From: an uncultured Clostridia bacterium
GTDB lineage: Bacteria > Bacillota > Clostridia > TANB77 > CAG-508
Length of the DNA: 64,000 bases
NCBI GenBank assembly: GCA_934101145.1
Contig: CAKOPZ010000005.1
Location: forward strand, 10,889-74,888
Direction: 5' to 3'
The translations under genes and the position numbers were made by a program. Of the stretch, positions 32,637 to 43,037 are shown one piece after another (within the stretch, counting starts at the first letter, position 1; every line of letters starts with the position of its first letter). The notes beneath the pieces were generated by a model. It searched no databases, was not told where the DNA came from, and saw nothing but the letters and a program-made list of their open reading frames with translations.

Positions 32637-34685
32637 ATGATAGATTTAAAACAAAGTGTGCAATATGTTAAAGGAGTAGGACCTACCAAAGCAAAGATAT
32701 TGCAAAAATTAAATATAAATACTGTAGAAGATTTAATTACATATTATCCAAGAACATATGAGGATAGAAGCAAGCCTAAAACAATAGAAAGCCTAGTTGA
32801 TGGAGAAGAAGCTTTAATTGAAGCTGTTGCTACAAGCACTCCAACAGTTGTTAGAATGGGTAAAAAACGCTGTATGGTAAAGCTTGTTGTAAGAGATGAA
32901 ACAGCATCTTGCATTGCTGTATGGTTTAATCAGAGCTATATAAAAGGCAGATTTAAGGCAGGTGAAAAATATCGTCTTTTTGGTAAAATTCAAAAAAATT
33001 ATGGTAGAACAGAGATTATGAATCCTGTTTTTGACCAAGAAGATAAATCTAGAAATACTGGAAAGATAATTCCTTTGTATCCTTTAACTAAAAACTTGAA
33101 GCAAACCTCACTTAGGATGGCGATAGAAAATGGCTTAAAATTGGTTAATGGAAAGCTTGATGAGGTTATGCCAAACTATGTTTTAAATACATATCATTTA
33201 ATGGAAAGGAATAGAGCAATAAAGCAAATTCATTTTCCAGATAACTTTGATGAATATAGCAAAGCAAGAAAAAGACTTGTTTTTGAGGAACTTTTGAGTA
33301 TGCAACTAGCTCTTTCTAATTTAAAGGAAAAGTATAATAAAGAAAAAGATGGTATTGCTTTTAGTAAAGATACAAAGATGTCAGATGTTATAAATTCTCT
33401 TCCATTTAGTCTTACAAAAGCACAGATTAGAGTACTTGAAGAAATTGATAAGGACATGGAAGACAGCAAACCTATGAATAGACTTCTTCAAGGAGATGTT
33501 GGATCTGGTAAAACTATCGTATCTATAATAAGTGCATACAAGGCTGTAAAATGTGGATATCAAGTTGCTGTAATGGTTCCAACTGCAGTTCTTGCAAGCC
33601 AGCATTTAGAGGAATTTACAAAAGTATTGATGCCTTTTGGAATAAGATGTGAAATGCTTACAAGTAATATAAAAGGGAAAAAAAGAAAAGAGATTTTGGA
33701 AGGGCTTGAAGATGGAAGTGTGCAAGTTTTGATTGGGACACATGCTTTGCTTGTAGAAGATGTTGTGTTTAATAATCTTGGACTTGCTGTTACTGATGAA
33801 CAACACCGTTTTGGCGTAAGACAAAGAGGAACAATTGCTGGCAAAGGAAATAATCCAGATGTCCTTGTAATGACTGCAACTCCAATACCAAGAACTCTTG
33901 GACTTATATTATATGGAGACCTTGATATATCTGTTATTGACGAACTTCCACCAAATAGGAAAAAGATTGAAACATATGCTGTTACAAAGAACATGGAAGA
34001 TAGAGTTAATAATTTTATAAGGAAAAATGTTAATGAAGGAAGACAGGTATATATTGTTTGTCCGCTTGTTGAAGAAAATGAGGAGATTAATGCTAAAGCT
34101 GTTGTTGAGCTTGAAGCAAAATATGAGCAAGAGATATTTAGTGATTTTCGTGTTAGATGTTTGCATGGAAAAATGAGACCAAAGGAAAAAGATGAAATTA
34201 TGCAAGAATTTAAAGATGGAAATATTGATATTTTGGTTTCTACTACTGTTATTGAAGTTGGTGTAAATGTTCCAAATGCAAGTGTTATGGTCATTGAAAA
34301 TGCAGAACGTTTTGGACTTGCACAGCTTCACCAATTAAGAGGTAGAGTTGGAAGAGGTCAGTGGCAATCGTATTGTATTTTGAAATATCAGGGTAAATCT
34401 AAGGAAATTCTGCAAAGAATGAAGATTATGCATGATACAAATGATGGATTTGTTATTGCTGATAAGGACCTTGAACTTAGAGGTGCTGGAGAATTTTTTG
34501 GGACTAGACAACATGGTATTCCTGAGTTTAAAATTGCTAATTTATTTGAAGATATGCCTATTTTAAAAGAAGTGCAGGTTTGTGTATCGCAAATTGAGCA
34601 GGTTGATCCTAATCTTGAACTTGCTGAGAATCAATGCCTTCGCAAGCTAATTGATGAACGTTTTACGAAACGTATAGAGATTTGA
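32637..34685 (+). CDS. recG: ATP-dependent DNA helicase RecG
   Basis: This 682-residue fork-remodelling helicase has an N-terminal wedge/OB domain ([14 protein letters not shown]...), Walker [16 protein letters not shown] (DEAH-type box), TATPIPRTL (motif III) and motifs V-VI ([24 protein letters not shown]). The C-terminal TRG-like region is [12 protein letters not shown]. Length is standard. The start is supported by AAGAAAGG upstream. Confidence 0.96.
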   Translation: MIDLKQSVQYVKGVGPTKAKILQKLNINTVEDLITYYPRTYEDRSKPKTIESLVDGEEALIEAVATSTPTVVRMGKKRCMVKLVVRDETASCIAVWFNQSYIKGRFKAGEKYRLFGKIQKNYGRTEIMNPVFDQEDKSRNTGKIIPLYPLTKNLKQTSLRMAIENGLKLVNGKLDEVMPNYVLNTYHLMERNRAIKQIHFPDNFDEYSKARKRLVFEELLSMQLALSNLKEKYNKEKDGIAFSKDTKMSDVINSLPFSLTKAQIRVLEEIDKDMEDSKPMNRLLQGDVGSGKTIVSIISAYKAVKCGYQVAVMVPTAVLASQHLEEFTKVLMPFGIRCEMLTSNIKGKKRKEILEGLEDGSVQVLIGTHALLVEDVVFNNLGLAVTDEQHRFGVRQRGTIAGKGNNPDVLVMTATPIPRTLGLILYGDLDISVIDELPPNRKKIETYAVTKNMEDRVNNFIRKNVNEGRQVYIVCPLVEENEEINAKAVVELEAKYEQEIFSDFRVRCLHGKMRPKEKDEIMQEFKDGNIDILVSTTVIEVGVNVPNASVMVIENAERFGLAQLHQLRGRVGRGQWQSYCILKYQGKSKEILQRMKIMHDTNDGFVIADKDLELRGAGEFFGTRQHGIPEFKIANLFEDMPILKEVQVCVSQIEQVDPNLELAENQCLRKLIDERFTKRIEI

Positions 34686-34700
34686 TTTTACATATAAAAA

Positions 34701-34836
34701 ACATAAGAGATATAATATTTCTTGGAAACTTGCCGTTCGCAGCCAATCCAAAAGATTGACGGCTGCTCGAATCGCACTCAGCCTTCGGCTTCGTTTGGTC
34801 GCTGCGCGTTTCCTTGAAATATTATATCTCTTATGC
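34701..34836 (+). mobile_element. MITE-like palindromic element, copy 4
   Basis: About 135 bp, ACATAAGAGATATAATATTTC to GAAATATTATATCTCTTATGC, same core and orientation as copies 2, 3 and 5. It starts 15 bases after the recG stop. Confidence 0.85.
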
Positions 34837-34912
34837 TTTATTTATAGTATAAAAAATAATAATGTAACATTTTTTTACAGGTAAAAATACTACAAAAAAG
34901 TGGCGTTTACTA

Positions 34913-34941
34913 TTGACATTTACATAAAAAAACAATATGAT
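34913..34941 (+). promoter_or_regulatory. Promoter of the mutarotase-like gene
   Basis: TTGACA, 17 bases, TATGAT. Confidence 0.65.
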
Positions 34942-35001
34942 ATTAGATAGAAAAATGTAGAAATATGTAAAAGCAAAATTTGAAAGGCAAGGAGAGTAAA
35001 T

Positions 35002-35871
35002 ATGTATACGAAAATGCTAACCTCTAAAATGGGTGGAGAATTAGTTAGTTTTAAACTAAATGGAGAAGAACGTATCCATCAAGGTGCTGATGCACTTGAC
35101 GAAAATGGAAAAGTATTTTGGAAAAGACATGCTCCAGTATTGTTTCCAGTAGTAGGTAAGCTAAAGAAGAATCAAACAATTATAAGTGGAAGAATCTATG
35201 AAATGCCACAACATGGTTTTGCAAGAGATTTTGAATTTGAGCCAATTACAAAACTTGATAATTTTCATTCATATGTGCTTAAGAGTAATCAAATTACAAA
35301 AAATAGATATCCATTTGATTTTGAGTTATATACAACATACAGATTAGATGAAAATAAATTGACAACAATTTATAAAGTAATTAATACAGGAGATGGGACT
35401 CTTCCTTTTGGTATAGGTGGACATCCTGCTTTTAAAATTGATGTAGATGAGTTAAAAAAAGGTAATTATTATCTTGAGTTTGAAGAGGACGAGGATAAAA
35501 TTCACTTTTTGTACTTAGTAGATGGACTTGTTGGAACAGAATATGCAAGAAGTAGAATGGCTGATAAAAGAACAATTAATATTGATTCGAATACATTTAA
35601 TAATGATGCAATTATAATGAAGGGAATAACATCTCATAAAATTAGTTTGAAGAATAGAGATGGTAATAGAACACTTCTTACAATGGATTTTACTGGTTTT
35701 CCATATTTGGCTATATGGTCTAAGCCTAATGCACCATTTATTTGTATTGAACCATGGTATTCTACTGCTGATAATATAAAAAGTACAGGTGTATTTATTC
35801 AAAAACAGGACATAATTGCATTAAAGCCACATGATACTTTTGAATGTAAATATACAGTTGAATTTTTTTAA
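35002..35871 (+). CDS. Aldose 1-epimerase family protein (LacX-like)
   Basis: This is a 289-residue galactose-mutarotase-fold protein. Conserved points are the N-terminal GGELVSFKLNGEERIHQG, the substrate His in MPQHGFARD, the second His in GIGGHPAFK, and the late CIEPWYSTAD with the catalytic Glu. The length and motif set fit the LacX/YeaD-like branch rather than GalM. The natural sugar is unknown. AAGGAGAG precedes the ATG. It is followed closely by a small membrane protein and valS. Confidence 0.85.
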   Translation: MYTKMLTSKMGGELVSFKLNGEERIHQGADALDENGKVFWKRHAPVLFPVVGKLKKNQTIISGRIYEMPQHGFARDFEFEPITKLDNFHSYVLKSNQITKNRYPFDFELYTTYRLDENKLTTIYKVINTGDGTLPFGIGGHPAFKIDVDELKKGNYYLEFEEDEDKIHFLYLVDGLVGTEYARSRMADKRTINIDSNTFNNDAIIMKGITSHKISLKNRDGNRTLLTMDFTGFPYLAIWSKPNAPFICIEPWYSTADNIKSTGVFIQKQDIIALKPHDTFECKYTVEFF

Positions 35872-35890
35872 TTAATAAAGAGGATTTTAT

Positions 35891-36085
35891 ATGAGTTTTA
35901 ATTTGATATTAACTTTTATGGGACTTGTTTTAGCAATGATAGGAGTTATTTTGGTTTATGATGCACGTATTTTGACAAAGCGATTTTTTAGTTTTGGAGA
36001 TCAAAATCAAGCATCATGGGGATTGAAGATACTTGGTTTTATCATTGCTATTATAGGTGGAATTTTAGTTTTTTTTAACGTGTAG
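35891..36085 (+). CDS. Small two-helix membrane protein
   Basis: This 64-residue protein has a hydrophobic helix (about 4-22), a polar loop with DARILTKRFFSFGDQNQ, and a second helix (about 43-62). AAGAGGA precedes the ATG. It lies 19 bases after the mutarotase-like gene and 15 before valS. The spacing suggests one transcript. Proteins of this size and layout are common in Clostridia and have no known function. Confidence 0.7.
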   Translation: MSFNLILTFMGLVLAMIGVILVYDARILTKRFFSFGDQNQASWGLKILGFIIAIIGGILVFFNV

Positions 36086-36100
36086 AGAGGAGAAAATTGA

Positions 36101-38785
36101 ATGGATAACAAGCATAAATTAAATGACAAATTTAATCCAAAAGATTTTGAAGATAGATTATATGAACATTGGGAAAAGAGTGGATTTTTTAAACCAAGTA
36201 TGGATGAAAATAGCGAAAGCTATTGTATTATGATGCCACCTCCAAATGTAACAGGAAAATTGCATATGGGGCATGCTCTTGATGGAACTATTCAAGATGT
36301 TTTAATTAGATATAAAAGAATGCGTGGGTTTAATACACTTTGGCTTCCTGGAAGTGACCATGCTGCAATCTCTACAGAGATGAAAGTTGTTCAAAAGCTT
36401 GCTAAGGAAGGTAAAACAAAGCAAGATTTAGGTAGAGAGAAATTTTTAGAAGAAGCATGGGCTTGGACAAAGGAATATGGTGGAATTATTCAAAGGCAAC
36501 AACGTAAACTTGGTTGTTCTTGTGATTGGAATAGAACAAGATTTACACTTGACGAAGGTATGAGTGATGCTGTTTTAGAGCAATTTGTTAGACTTTACGA
36601 AAAAGGCCTTATATACAAAGGTAAACGCATGGTTAACTGGTGCACAAGTTGCAGAACATCTATTTCTGATGCGGAAGTTGAGTATAAAGAAGAAGCTTCT
36701 CATTTATGGCATATCCGTTATAAAATTGTTGGGGAAGAGAACAAATATGTTGAAGTTGCAACAACAAGACCTGAAACAATGCTTGGTGATACAGCTGTAG
36801 CAGTTCATCCAGATGATGAGAGATACAAAGATATAGTAGGCAAAAAATGTATTTTACCTATTATGAATAAAGAAATTCCAATTGTTGCAGATGAATTTGT
36901 AGAAAAAGAATTTGGAACAGGTTGTGTTAAAATTACACCTGCACATGATCCAAATGATTATGCTTGTAGTCAAAGACATAACTTAGAAATTATAGAAGTT
37001 TTTGATGATAATTTTAAAATGGGAAATCTAGTACCAGAATATGCTGGTATGGACTTGTTAGATGCAAGAAAAGAAATTGTTAAAAAGCTTGAAGAAATTG
37101 GAGCACTTGTTTCAGTTGAGGATTATACTCACAATGTTGCAAAATGCGAAAGATGTAAGAATACGATAGAGCCAAAAATTTCTTTGCAATGGTTTGTAAG
37201 TATGAAAGACTTAGCAAAGCGTGCAGCAGATAGTGTAAGAAATGGTGAAACAAAATTTGTACCAAAAAGATATGAAAAACAATATTTTAATTGGCTTGAC
37301 AATATTCAAGATTGGTGTATTTCTCGTCAATTATGGTGGGGACACAGAATTCCTGCATATTATTGTGAAGAATGTGGACATATAAATGTTGCAAAAACTG
37401 AGCCAGAAAAATGTGAGAAATGTGGAAGTACAAATCTAAAACAAGATCCTGACACACTTGATACTTGGTTTAGTTCAGCACTTTGGCCATTTTCTACACT
37501 TGGTTGGCCAGATACAAACAGTGTTGATTATAAAACATTTTATCCAACTCAAACTCTTGTAACTGGTTTTGATATTATTACTTTCTGGGTTTCAAGAATG
37601 ATGACACAAGCTTTAGAGTTTACCGGAGAAGTACCTTTTAAAGATGTACTTATCCACGGTATTGTTCGTGATAGTCAAGGAAGAAAAATGTCAAAAACTC
37701 TAGGAAATGGAATTGATCCATTAGAGGTTATTGATGAGTATGGAGCAGATAGTTTAAGATTTTCTGTACTTTCTGGAACAACTATGGGAAATGATATTAG
37801 ATTTATGCCAGAAAAATTGGAACAAGCATCAAATTTTGCAAATAAAATTTGGAATGCAGCAAAATTTATAACAAATTCGCTTGCAGATAATGAAAAAGTA
37901 AGAGAATTTAGTGAAAAAGCATTGCTTGCAGATAATGGATATAACAAAGATTTATTAAAAATTGAAGACAGATGGATTTTAAATAAACTTGATAAACTTG
38001 TATCAGAAGTTAGCAAAAATATTGATAATTATGATATTGGAATTGCTGTTGATAAGATATATAACTTTATTTGGAATGAATTTTGCGATTGGTATATCGA
38101 AATGGTTAAACCACGTATATATAGTGAAGATGAAGGGACAAAAGTACAAGTTAGTGCAATGCTAAATTATGTTTTTGGAAATTCACTTAAACTATTACAT
38201 CCATTTATGCCATTTATAACATCTGAAATTTATTCAAAATTAATATGTTTTGGAACAGAGGATTTAATTGTAAGCAAGTGGCCAGAGATAAAACATAAAT
38301 TTGCCTTTGAAGCAGATGAGTCAATTGTAGAAAGCTTGAAAAAGTTAATAACTGAAATTAGAAATGTTAGAACAAAAATGAATGTACATCCAAGTAAGAA
38401 ATCTAAATTAATTTTAGTTACAAGCTTAGATAAAAAAGAACTAAAAGAATCAGAAGAATTTTTATTAAAACTTGGTTTTGCAAGTGAAATAATATTACAA
38501 GAAAAAGAGGAGAATATACCTCAAAATGCAGTTTCTATTGTGGTAGATGAAATAAAGGCATATATACCTTTTGAAGAACTTGTTGATATTGAGCAGGAGA
38601 AAGCAAGATTGCAAGAAGAAATAAAAAGGCTAGAGGCAGAAGTTGCAAGAGGAAACAAAATGTTATCTAATCCGGGATTTGTAAATAAAGCACCTGAGGC
38701 TAAGGTACAAGAGGAAAAAGATAAGCTTGCAAATTATGAGCAGATGCTAAAGGCAACTAAGGAAAGACTAGAAAGTTTGAATTAA
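36101..38785 (+). CDS. valS: Valyl-tRNA synthetase
   Basis: This is an 894-residue class I synthetase. The HIGH box reads HMGHA within PPPNVTGKLHMGHALD; the KMSKS box reads KMSKTLGNGIDP. The CP1 editing domain contains TTRPETMLGDTAVAVHP. Zinc-type CxxC pairs (CEEC, CEKC) lie in a knob, a helical anticodon domain follows, and the C terminus is the Val-arm coiled coil (EQEKARLQEEIKRLEAEV). AGAGGAG precedes the ATG. Confidence 0.97.
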   Translation: MDNKHKLNDKFNPKDFEDRLYEHWEKSGFFKPSMDENSESYCIMMPPPNVTGKLHMGHALDGTIQDVLIRYKRMRGFNTLWLPGSDHAAISTEMKVVQKLAKEGKTKQDLGREKFLEEAWAWTKEYGGIIQRQQRKLGCSCDWNRTRFTLDEGMSDAVLEQFVRLYEKGLIYKGKRMVNWCTSCRTSISDAEVEYKEEASHLWHIRYKIVGEENKYVEVATTRPETMLGDTAVAVHPDDERYKDIVGKKCILPIMNKEIPIVADEFVEKEFGTGCVKITPAHDPNDYACSQRHNLEIIEVFDDNFKMGNLVPEYAGMDLLDARKEIVKKLEEIGALVSVEDYTHNVAKCERCKNTIEPKISLQWFVSMKDLAKRAADSVRNGETKFVPKRYEKQYFNWLDNIQDWCISRQLWWGHRIPAYYCEECGHINVAKTEPEKCEKCGSTNLKQDPDTLDTWFSSALWPFSTLGWPDTNSVDYKTFYPTQTLVTGFDIITFWVSRMMTQALEFTGEVPFKDVLIHGIVRDSQGRKMSKTLGNGIDPLEVIDEYGADSLRFSVLSGTTMGNDIRFMPEKLEQASNFANKIWNAAKFITNSLADNEKVREFSEKALLADNGYNKDLLKIEDRWILNKLDKLVSEVSKNIDNYDIGIAVDKIYNFIWNEFCDWYIEMVKPRIYSEDEGTKVQVSAMLNYVFGNSLKLLHPFMPFITSEIYSKLICFGTEDLIVSKWPEIKHKFAFEADESIVESLKKLITEIRNVRTKMNVHPSKKSKLILVTSLDKKELKESEEFLLKLGFASEIILQEKEENIPQNAVSIVVDEIKAYIPFEELVDIEQEKARLQEEIKRLEAEVARGNKMLSNPGFVNKAPEAKVQEEKDKLANYEQMLKATKERLESLN

Positions 38786-38795
38786 ATATTTTATG

Positions 38796-38829
38796 AACAA
38801 AGTCAGCACATTTTGTGCTGGCTTTTTTT
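38796..38829 (+). terminator. Intrinsic terminator after valS
   Basis: AAAGTCAGCACA / TGTGCTGGCTTTTTTT stem with a TTTT loop. Confidence 0.88.
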
Positions 38830-38874
38830 GTCGAAAAGTTCTTATAAATCGGCAAAACTTCCCAATTTTTACTC

Positions 38875-38903
38875 TTGGAAAAATATGTAAAAAGATTTAT
38901 AAT
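38875..38903 (+). promoter_or_regulatory. Promoter of the spoIIA operon
   Basis: TTGGAA, 17 bases, TATAAT, 39 bases before the GTG start. In Bacillus this operon is sigma-H driven. I see a sigma-A-like box instead and no clear sigma-H site. Confidence 0.5.
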
Positions 38904-38942
38904 AGGACAAGCTAATAAATATGTTATTTGAGGAGGTAAGAG

Positions 38943-39263
38943 GTGAATATTTTTTTTAATCAAAAAGAGAAGATATTAACTGTTGAAATAACAGAGGAGA
39001 TTGACCACTGTGTGGCAGAAAATGTAAGGAGGAGAGTTGATAATGAAATTACGAGATATATGCCTAGAAAAACTATATTTGATTTTAGTAGGGTTGCTTT
39101 TATGGACAGTGCAGGAATAGGGATGATTATAGGTAGATATAAACTTATGAAGCTTATTGGTGGAAGTTTAGAGATTCACAATGTTAAGGAAAGTGCAAAG
39201 AAGATATTAGAAATGAGTGGAGTTTTAAAAATTGTGCCTATAACAGAGCTAAAATTGGCTTAA
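38943..39263 (+). CDS. spoIIAA: Anti-sigma F factor antagonist SpoIIAA
   Basis: This 106-residue STAS-domain protein has a GTG start six bases after AGGAGG. The phosphorylatable serine is Ser56 in FMDSAGIGMIIGRY. It binds SpoIIAB to release sigma F in the forespore. First gene of the spoIIAA-AB-AC operon. An RsbV-type general-stress role is excluded mainly by the following sporulation genes. Confidence 0.93.
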   Translation: MNIFFNQKEKILTVEITEEIDHCVAENVRRRVDNEITRYMPRKTIFDFSRVAFMDSAGIGMIIGRYKLMKLIGGSLEIHNVKESAKKILEMSGVLKIVPITELKLA

Positions 39264-39289
39264 AAATAAGTACAAATGTGGAGGGTTAA

Positions 39290-39775
39290 ATGAAAAGTGT
39301 GTATGATAATGAGATGAAATTGGAGTTTTTGAGTAAGGCAAATAATGAGGCTTTTGCAAGGATAACTGTGGCAGCTTTTGTGTCACAGCTTGATCCTACA
39401 ATTGAGGAACTTGCGGATATAAAAACAGCTGTGTCTGAGGCTGTTACAAATGCAATTGTGCATGGATATGAGGATACAGAAGGTATTGTAAAGGTAGTAG
39501 CAAAGCTTTTTGCAAATACTGTCGAGATAGAGGTGTCTGATACTGGAAAGGGTATAGAAGATGTTGAGCTTGCACGTAAACCTCTATATACAACAAAAGC
39601 TAATCTTGAAAGATCTGGAATGGGATTTACAATTATGGAGAGTTTTATGGATGAGGTTGAAATTGATTCTGTTGTTGGACTTGGTACTAAAATTAAGATG
39701 AAAAAAATGATAAAAAAGGTGTCAATTGATGATGAAGAGGTACAAAACCTGATGAGTTTGGGGGCAGATAGATAA
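39290..39775 (+). CDS. spoIIAB: Anti-sigma F factor SpoIIAB
   Basis: This is a 161-residue GHKL-type kinase with the N box [14 protein letters not shown]1 [10 protein letters not shown] and G2 [13 protein letters not shown]. It phosphorylates SpoIIAA and holds sigma F inactive. GGAGGG lies five bases before the ATG. Its stop abuts the GTG start of the sigma F gene, so translation is likely coupled. Confidence 0.94.
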   Translation: MKSVYDNEMKLEFLSKANNEAFARITVAAFVSQLDPTIEELADIKTAVSEAVTNAIVHGYEDTEGIVKVVAKLFANTVEIEVSDTGKGIEDVELARKPLYTTKANLERSGMGFTIMESFMDEVEIDSVVGLGTKIKMKKMIKKVSIDDEEVQNLMSLGADR

Positions 39776-40538
39776 GTGTCAAATGAGAAGATGTTTCAAA
39801 AATATGAGAATAAAGTAGAGGACATTATAAAGGCACAAAATGGAGATACTCAGGCTTTGGAGAGTTTGATTAAACAAAATCAAGGGCTTCTTTGGAGTAT
39901 AGTGAAAAGATTTACTGGCAGAGGTTTTGAGAATGAGGATTTATATCAAATTGCAAGTTTAGGTTTTATAAAATGTATAAAAAAATTTGATACAAATTTT
40001 GATGTAAGGCTTTCTACATATGCTGTTCCATATATACTTGGAGAGGTAAAAAGGTATATTCAAGAAGATGGACCAATAAAAGTAAGCAGAGCTTTAAAAG
40101 AATTAAATAGTAAAATTGCTGTTGTTCAACATGAATATATGAGAAAAAAAGGTAAAGAAATAGGGATTGAAGAACTTGCAAAAGAGCTGCGGTGTTTCAA
40201 AAGAAGAAATTACGATGGCACTTGAGAGTAAAAATTCTGTAAATTCTATTTATGATAGTACATATAGTGATGATGAAGAGGGAATCAGTATTATTGAAAA
40301 GATTTCTTCAAACATTGATGAACAGAATTTAATTACAAATAAAATTGCAATTTCGCAGTTACTAGAAAATTTAAAAGAGGATGAGAAAGAGGTTATACTT
40401 CTTAGATATTTTAGAGAAAAAACACAGGTTGAAGTTGCAAGAATAATTGGAACAAGCCAAGTACAGGTTTCTAGAATTGAAAAAAGAGCTCTTGAAAATA
40501 TGAAAAGAAGATTAACAAAAGATGTTGTAATGAAATAA
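39776..40538 (+). pseudogene. spoIIAC: RNA polymerase sigma F factor, frame broken by one extra base
   Basis: Two overlapping frames together give a complete sigma F. The first (39776-40225) carries the region 2 core: GFENEDLYQIASLGFIKCIKKFD, and LSTYAVPYILGEVKRYIQEDG. The second (ending 40538) carries regions 3-4 (GVSKEEITMALES, then LRYFREKTQVEVARIIGTSQVQVSRIEKRAL). The join should read KEL-GVSKEE; the DNA reads GAGCTG-C-GGTGTT, so C40190 is one base too many. Removing it restores about 253 residues. This could be a true lesion, which would block sporulation at forespore gene activation, or a sequence error. Confidence 0.9.
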
Positions 40539-40553
40539 AAGAGAGGCAGAGAC

Positions 40554-41544
40554 ATGAGAAAAATTTTGTGTTATTTTTTTATGCTTATTTTAATATGTTT
40601 TGCAATTCCAATAATATTTACAAGTTCGAAAAATAAAGAAAAAGCAAGTCAAAATGTAGTAAATGAACAAATTCCAGAGATTACATATGACTACAAAAAA
40701 TATTCAAAAATAAAGCTATATCATACAGCAACTAAGAAAACGCAAGAGATTCCAATTGATGAATATTTGTATGGAGTAGTTAGTGCAGAAATGCCTGCAA
40801 GTTTCGAAGAAGAAGCACTAAAAGCACAAGCTGTTGTTGCAAGAACATATACTTTATACAAAATTGTTAATAGTAGCAAACACAAAGGTGCATATATATG
40901 TGATAGCTATGCGTGTTGTCAAGCATGGATTTCAAAAGAAGATAGACTTAAAAAATGGGAAGAAAGTAAAAGGGATGAGTATTGGAATAAAATTGTAAAG
41001 GCAGTAAATACGACGCAGGGCAATATAATTACATATGAAGGAAAGCCAATAAATGCTTTTTTTCATTCAAATAGTGGTGGTGCAACAGAGTCGCCAATTA
41101 ATGTATGGGGTGGATCAAATTATCCATATCTTCAAACGGTTACAACTGCAGGAGAAGATGCATATAAGCAGTATAAAAGTAGTGCTTGTGTTACCAAAAA
41201 AGAATTTGAAGAGAAAATTAAGAAATTACATAGTGATTTTAAAATAGATTTTAAGCAAAAAGATTGTATAAAGATAGAGGAATACACAGAAGGACGGAAG
41301 AGTTAAAAAGGTTAAAATTGGAAATTTAGAATTGTCCGGTGTTGAGGTAAGAAATATTTTTAGCCTTAAATCTGCAAATTTTAAAGTAAGTATAGAAAAT
41401 GATAATATAAAATTTGATGTAACAGGCTATGGACACGGAGTTGGAATGAGTCAAACAGGTGCAGATGCTCTTGCAAAACAAGGCAAAAATTATGAAGATA
41501 TAATAAAACATTATTATTCAAAAATAAAAATTGAAAATATTTAG
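40554..41544 (+). pseudogene. spoIID: Stage II sporulation protein D, frame broken by one extra base
   Basis: SpoIID is a lytic transglycosylase that trims septal peptidoglycan during engulfment. The first frame (40554-41306) has a membrane anchor (about 3-22) and the core IDEYLYGVVSAEMPASFEEEALKAQAVVARTY with the catalytic Glu, plus FHSNSGGATE. It then stops after TEGRKS. The second frame (from about 41296 to 41544) carries the family's C-terminal GYGHGVGMSQTGADALAKQG. The junction reads GAAGGA-C-GGAAGAGTT; deleting C41295 rejoins the two into about 329 residues. Confidence 0.9.
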
Positions 41545-41613
41545 TTTGTGATTGTATAAATTTCTCAAAAATGTAAATACTGATTTTAAAGAAAAATCAA
41601 GGAGGAACATTTT

Positions 41614-42453
41614 ATGAGAAGAGAAAGTAGAAGAAGAGAGCAAGGATTTGAAACTAAAAAGGCATTATACATCTCTGGAAGTATACTTGCTGTAGCAATT
41701 ATCGGATTTGTAGTAGCATTTTTATCATATGGAAATGAAAACGACAATCCAAATTATGAAATTGCAAAAATAGATACAAACATTATTGAGGAAAGAACAG
41801 AGAATACGCAGGCTACGGGAACAGAGTTTGGAAGAACAGTTAATGAAATGGAGAATGTTACAGAAAATGTAACTAAATATGCAGTAAATACAAGTAAACA
41901 AGAAGAGGAGGAGAAGGAAAATAAGACAAGTGACAAATCTACAAATACCAAATCACAAAACACTCAAACGAAAAATACAACGAAAGAGCAAACTCAAACA
42001 AAAACAGATTCATCTACTAAGCAAGATACTAAAAGCACAGAAAATCCAACTTTTAAAAATCCAGTTGAGGGCGAGGTTATAAAAGAATATGCAAAAGATA
42101 AATTGGTATATTCAAATACTTTAGGAGAATGGATTGTACATGATGGAATTGACATAAAAGCAAATAAAACAACTGTGGTAAAAGCATCTGCAGAAGGAAC
42201 TGTTAAATCTATAAAAAATGATCCAAGATATGGTCTTACTGTAATAATAGAACATTCAAACGGATTTACATCTGTATATTCAAATTTACTTACAGCAGAG
42301 TTTGTTGTTGAAGGTGAAAAAGTAAAACAAGGACAAACAATTGGAACAGTAGGAACTACAGCAACATTTGAGATTTCTGATGAACCACATCTTCATTTTG
42401 AAATTAGAAAAGATGGAAACAGTTTGGATCCTACTTTATATTTAAAAAATTAA
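41614..42453 (+). CDS. spoIIQ: SpoIIQ-like M23 (LytM) peptidase-domain protein
   Basis: This is a 279-residue protein: a basic N terminus, one membrane helix (about 19-40), a long Thr/Lys/Gln-rich spacer (about 60-145), and a LytM domain with metal ligands in HDGIDIKA (HxxxD) and HLHFEI (HxH). Both are complete, as in clostridial SpoIIQ and unlike the degenerate Bacillus form. It directly follows spoIID, the order seen in Clostridia, and would face SpoIIIAH across the engulfment septum. AAGGAGG lies eight bases before the ATG. Confidence 0.88.
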   Translation: MRRESRRREQGFETKKALYISGSILAVAIIGFVVAFLSYGNENDNPNYEIAKIDTNIIEERTENTQATGTEFGRTVNEMENVTENVTKYAVNTSKQEEEEKENKTSDKSTNTKSQNTQTKNTTKEQTQTKTDSSTKQDTKSTENPTFKNPVEGEVIKEYAKDKLVYSNTLGEWIVHDGIDIKANKTTVVKASAEGTVKSIKNDPRYGLTVIIEHSNGFTSVYSNLLTAEFVVEGEKVKQGQTIGTVGTTATFEISDEPHLHFEIRKDGNSLDPTLYLKN

Positions 42454-42484
42454 TTTTTATATACTGATTTTAAGATTTATATTA

Positions 42485-42620
42485 ACATAAGAGATATAAT
42501 ATTTCTTAGAAACTTGCCGTTCGCAGCCAATCCAAAAGATGGACGGCTGCTCGAATCGCACTCAGCCTTCGGCTTTGTTTGGTCGCTGCGCGTTTCCTTG
42601 AAATATTATATCTCTTATGC
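42485..42620 (+). mobile_element. MITE-like palindromic element, copy 5
   Basis: About 136 bp, ACATAAGAGATATAATATTTC to GAAATATTATATCTCTTATGC. The left flank GATTTTAAGATTTATATT is shared with copies 3 and 6. Confidence 0.85.
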
Positions 42621-42687
42621 TATCAAAAAATCTTTTGAGTCCGTCCAAAAAAGTACCACTTTTATATATTATAAAATTAGAATCAGT

Positions 42688-42873
42688 TTAATTATTTGCA
42701 TCTGGTACAATTTCATTATATTTCGTAGAATATAATTCTGTTGTAGCATTTATGAAATCATTAAAATTTTTCTTGGCTATATTTCGCATATTAAAATATT
42801 GAAAAGTCATTATAGCTAATGCAATAGTTAATATTGCTATAATAAAAATTAGAATTTTACTTAATTTATTCAT
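42688..42873 (-). CDS. Small single-helix membrane protein
   Basis: This is a 61-residue minus-strand protein with AAAGGAGATG just upstream of the ATG. Lys-rich start, one hydrophobic helix (about 7-27), then a polar, probably extracellular tail (NMRNIAKKNFNDFINATTEL...). No Cys and no recognised family. It lies alone between MITE copy 5 and addA; the AAAAGTACCACTTT word lies on either side (about 42648 and 42966). Confidence 0.65.
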   Translation of the reverse strand: MNKLSKILIFIIAILTIALAIMTFQYFNMRNIAKKNFNDFINATTELYSTKYNEIVPDANN

Positions 42874-43037
42874 AAAATCATCTCCTTTTGTATATTTTGG
42901 TATATTATATATTAAAAATATAATATAGGCAATAGTATTTATGAATTATACTCTTGAGTATGTCTTCAAAAAGTACCACTTTATTTCTTGAGTATTATAT
43001 GATATACTTTTTCTATTATAAAAGAGGTGGAAAAAGT

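Noticed and set aside
40160..40235. Programmed frameshift in spoIIAC
   Set aside because: No slippery heptamer, internal Shine-Dalgarno or stimulatory hairpin is visible, and the same extra C before GG occurs in two unrelated genes nearby.
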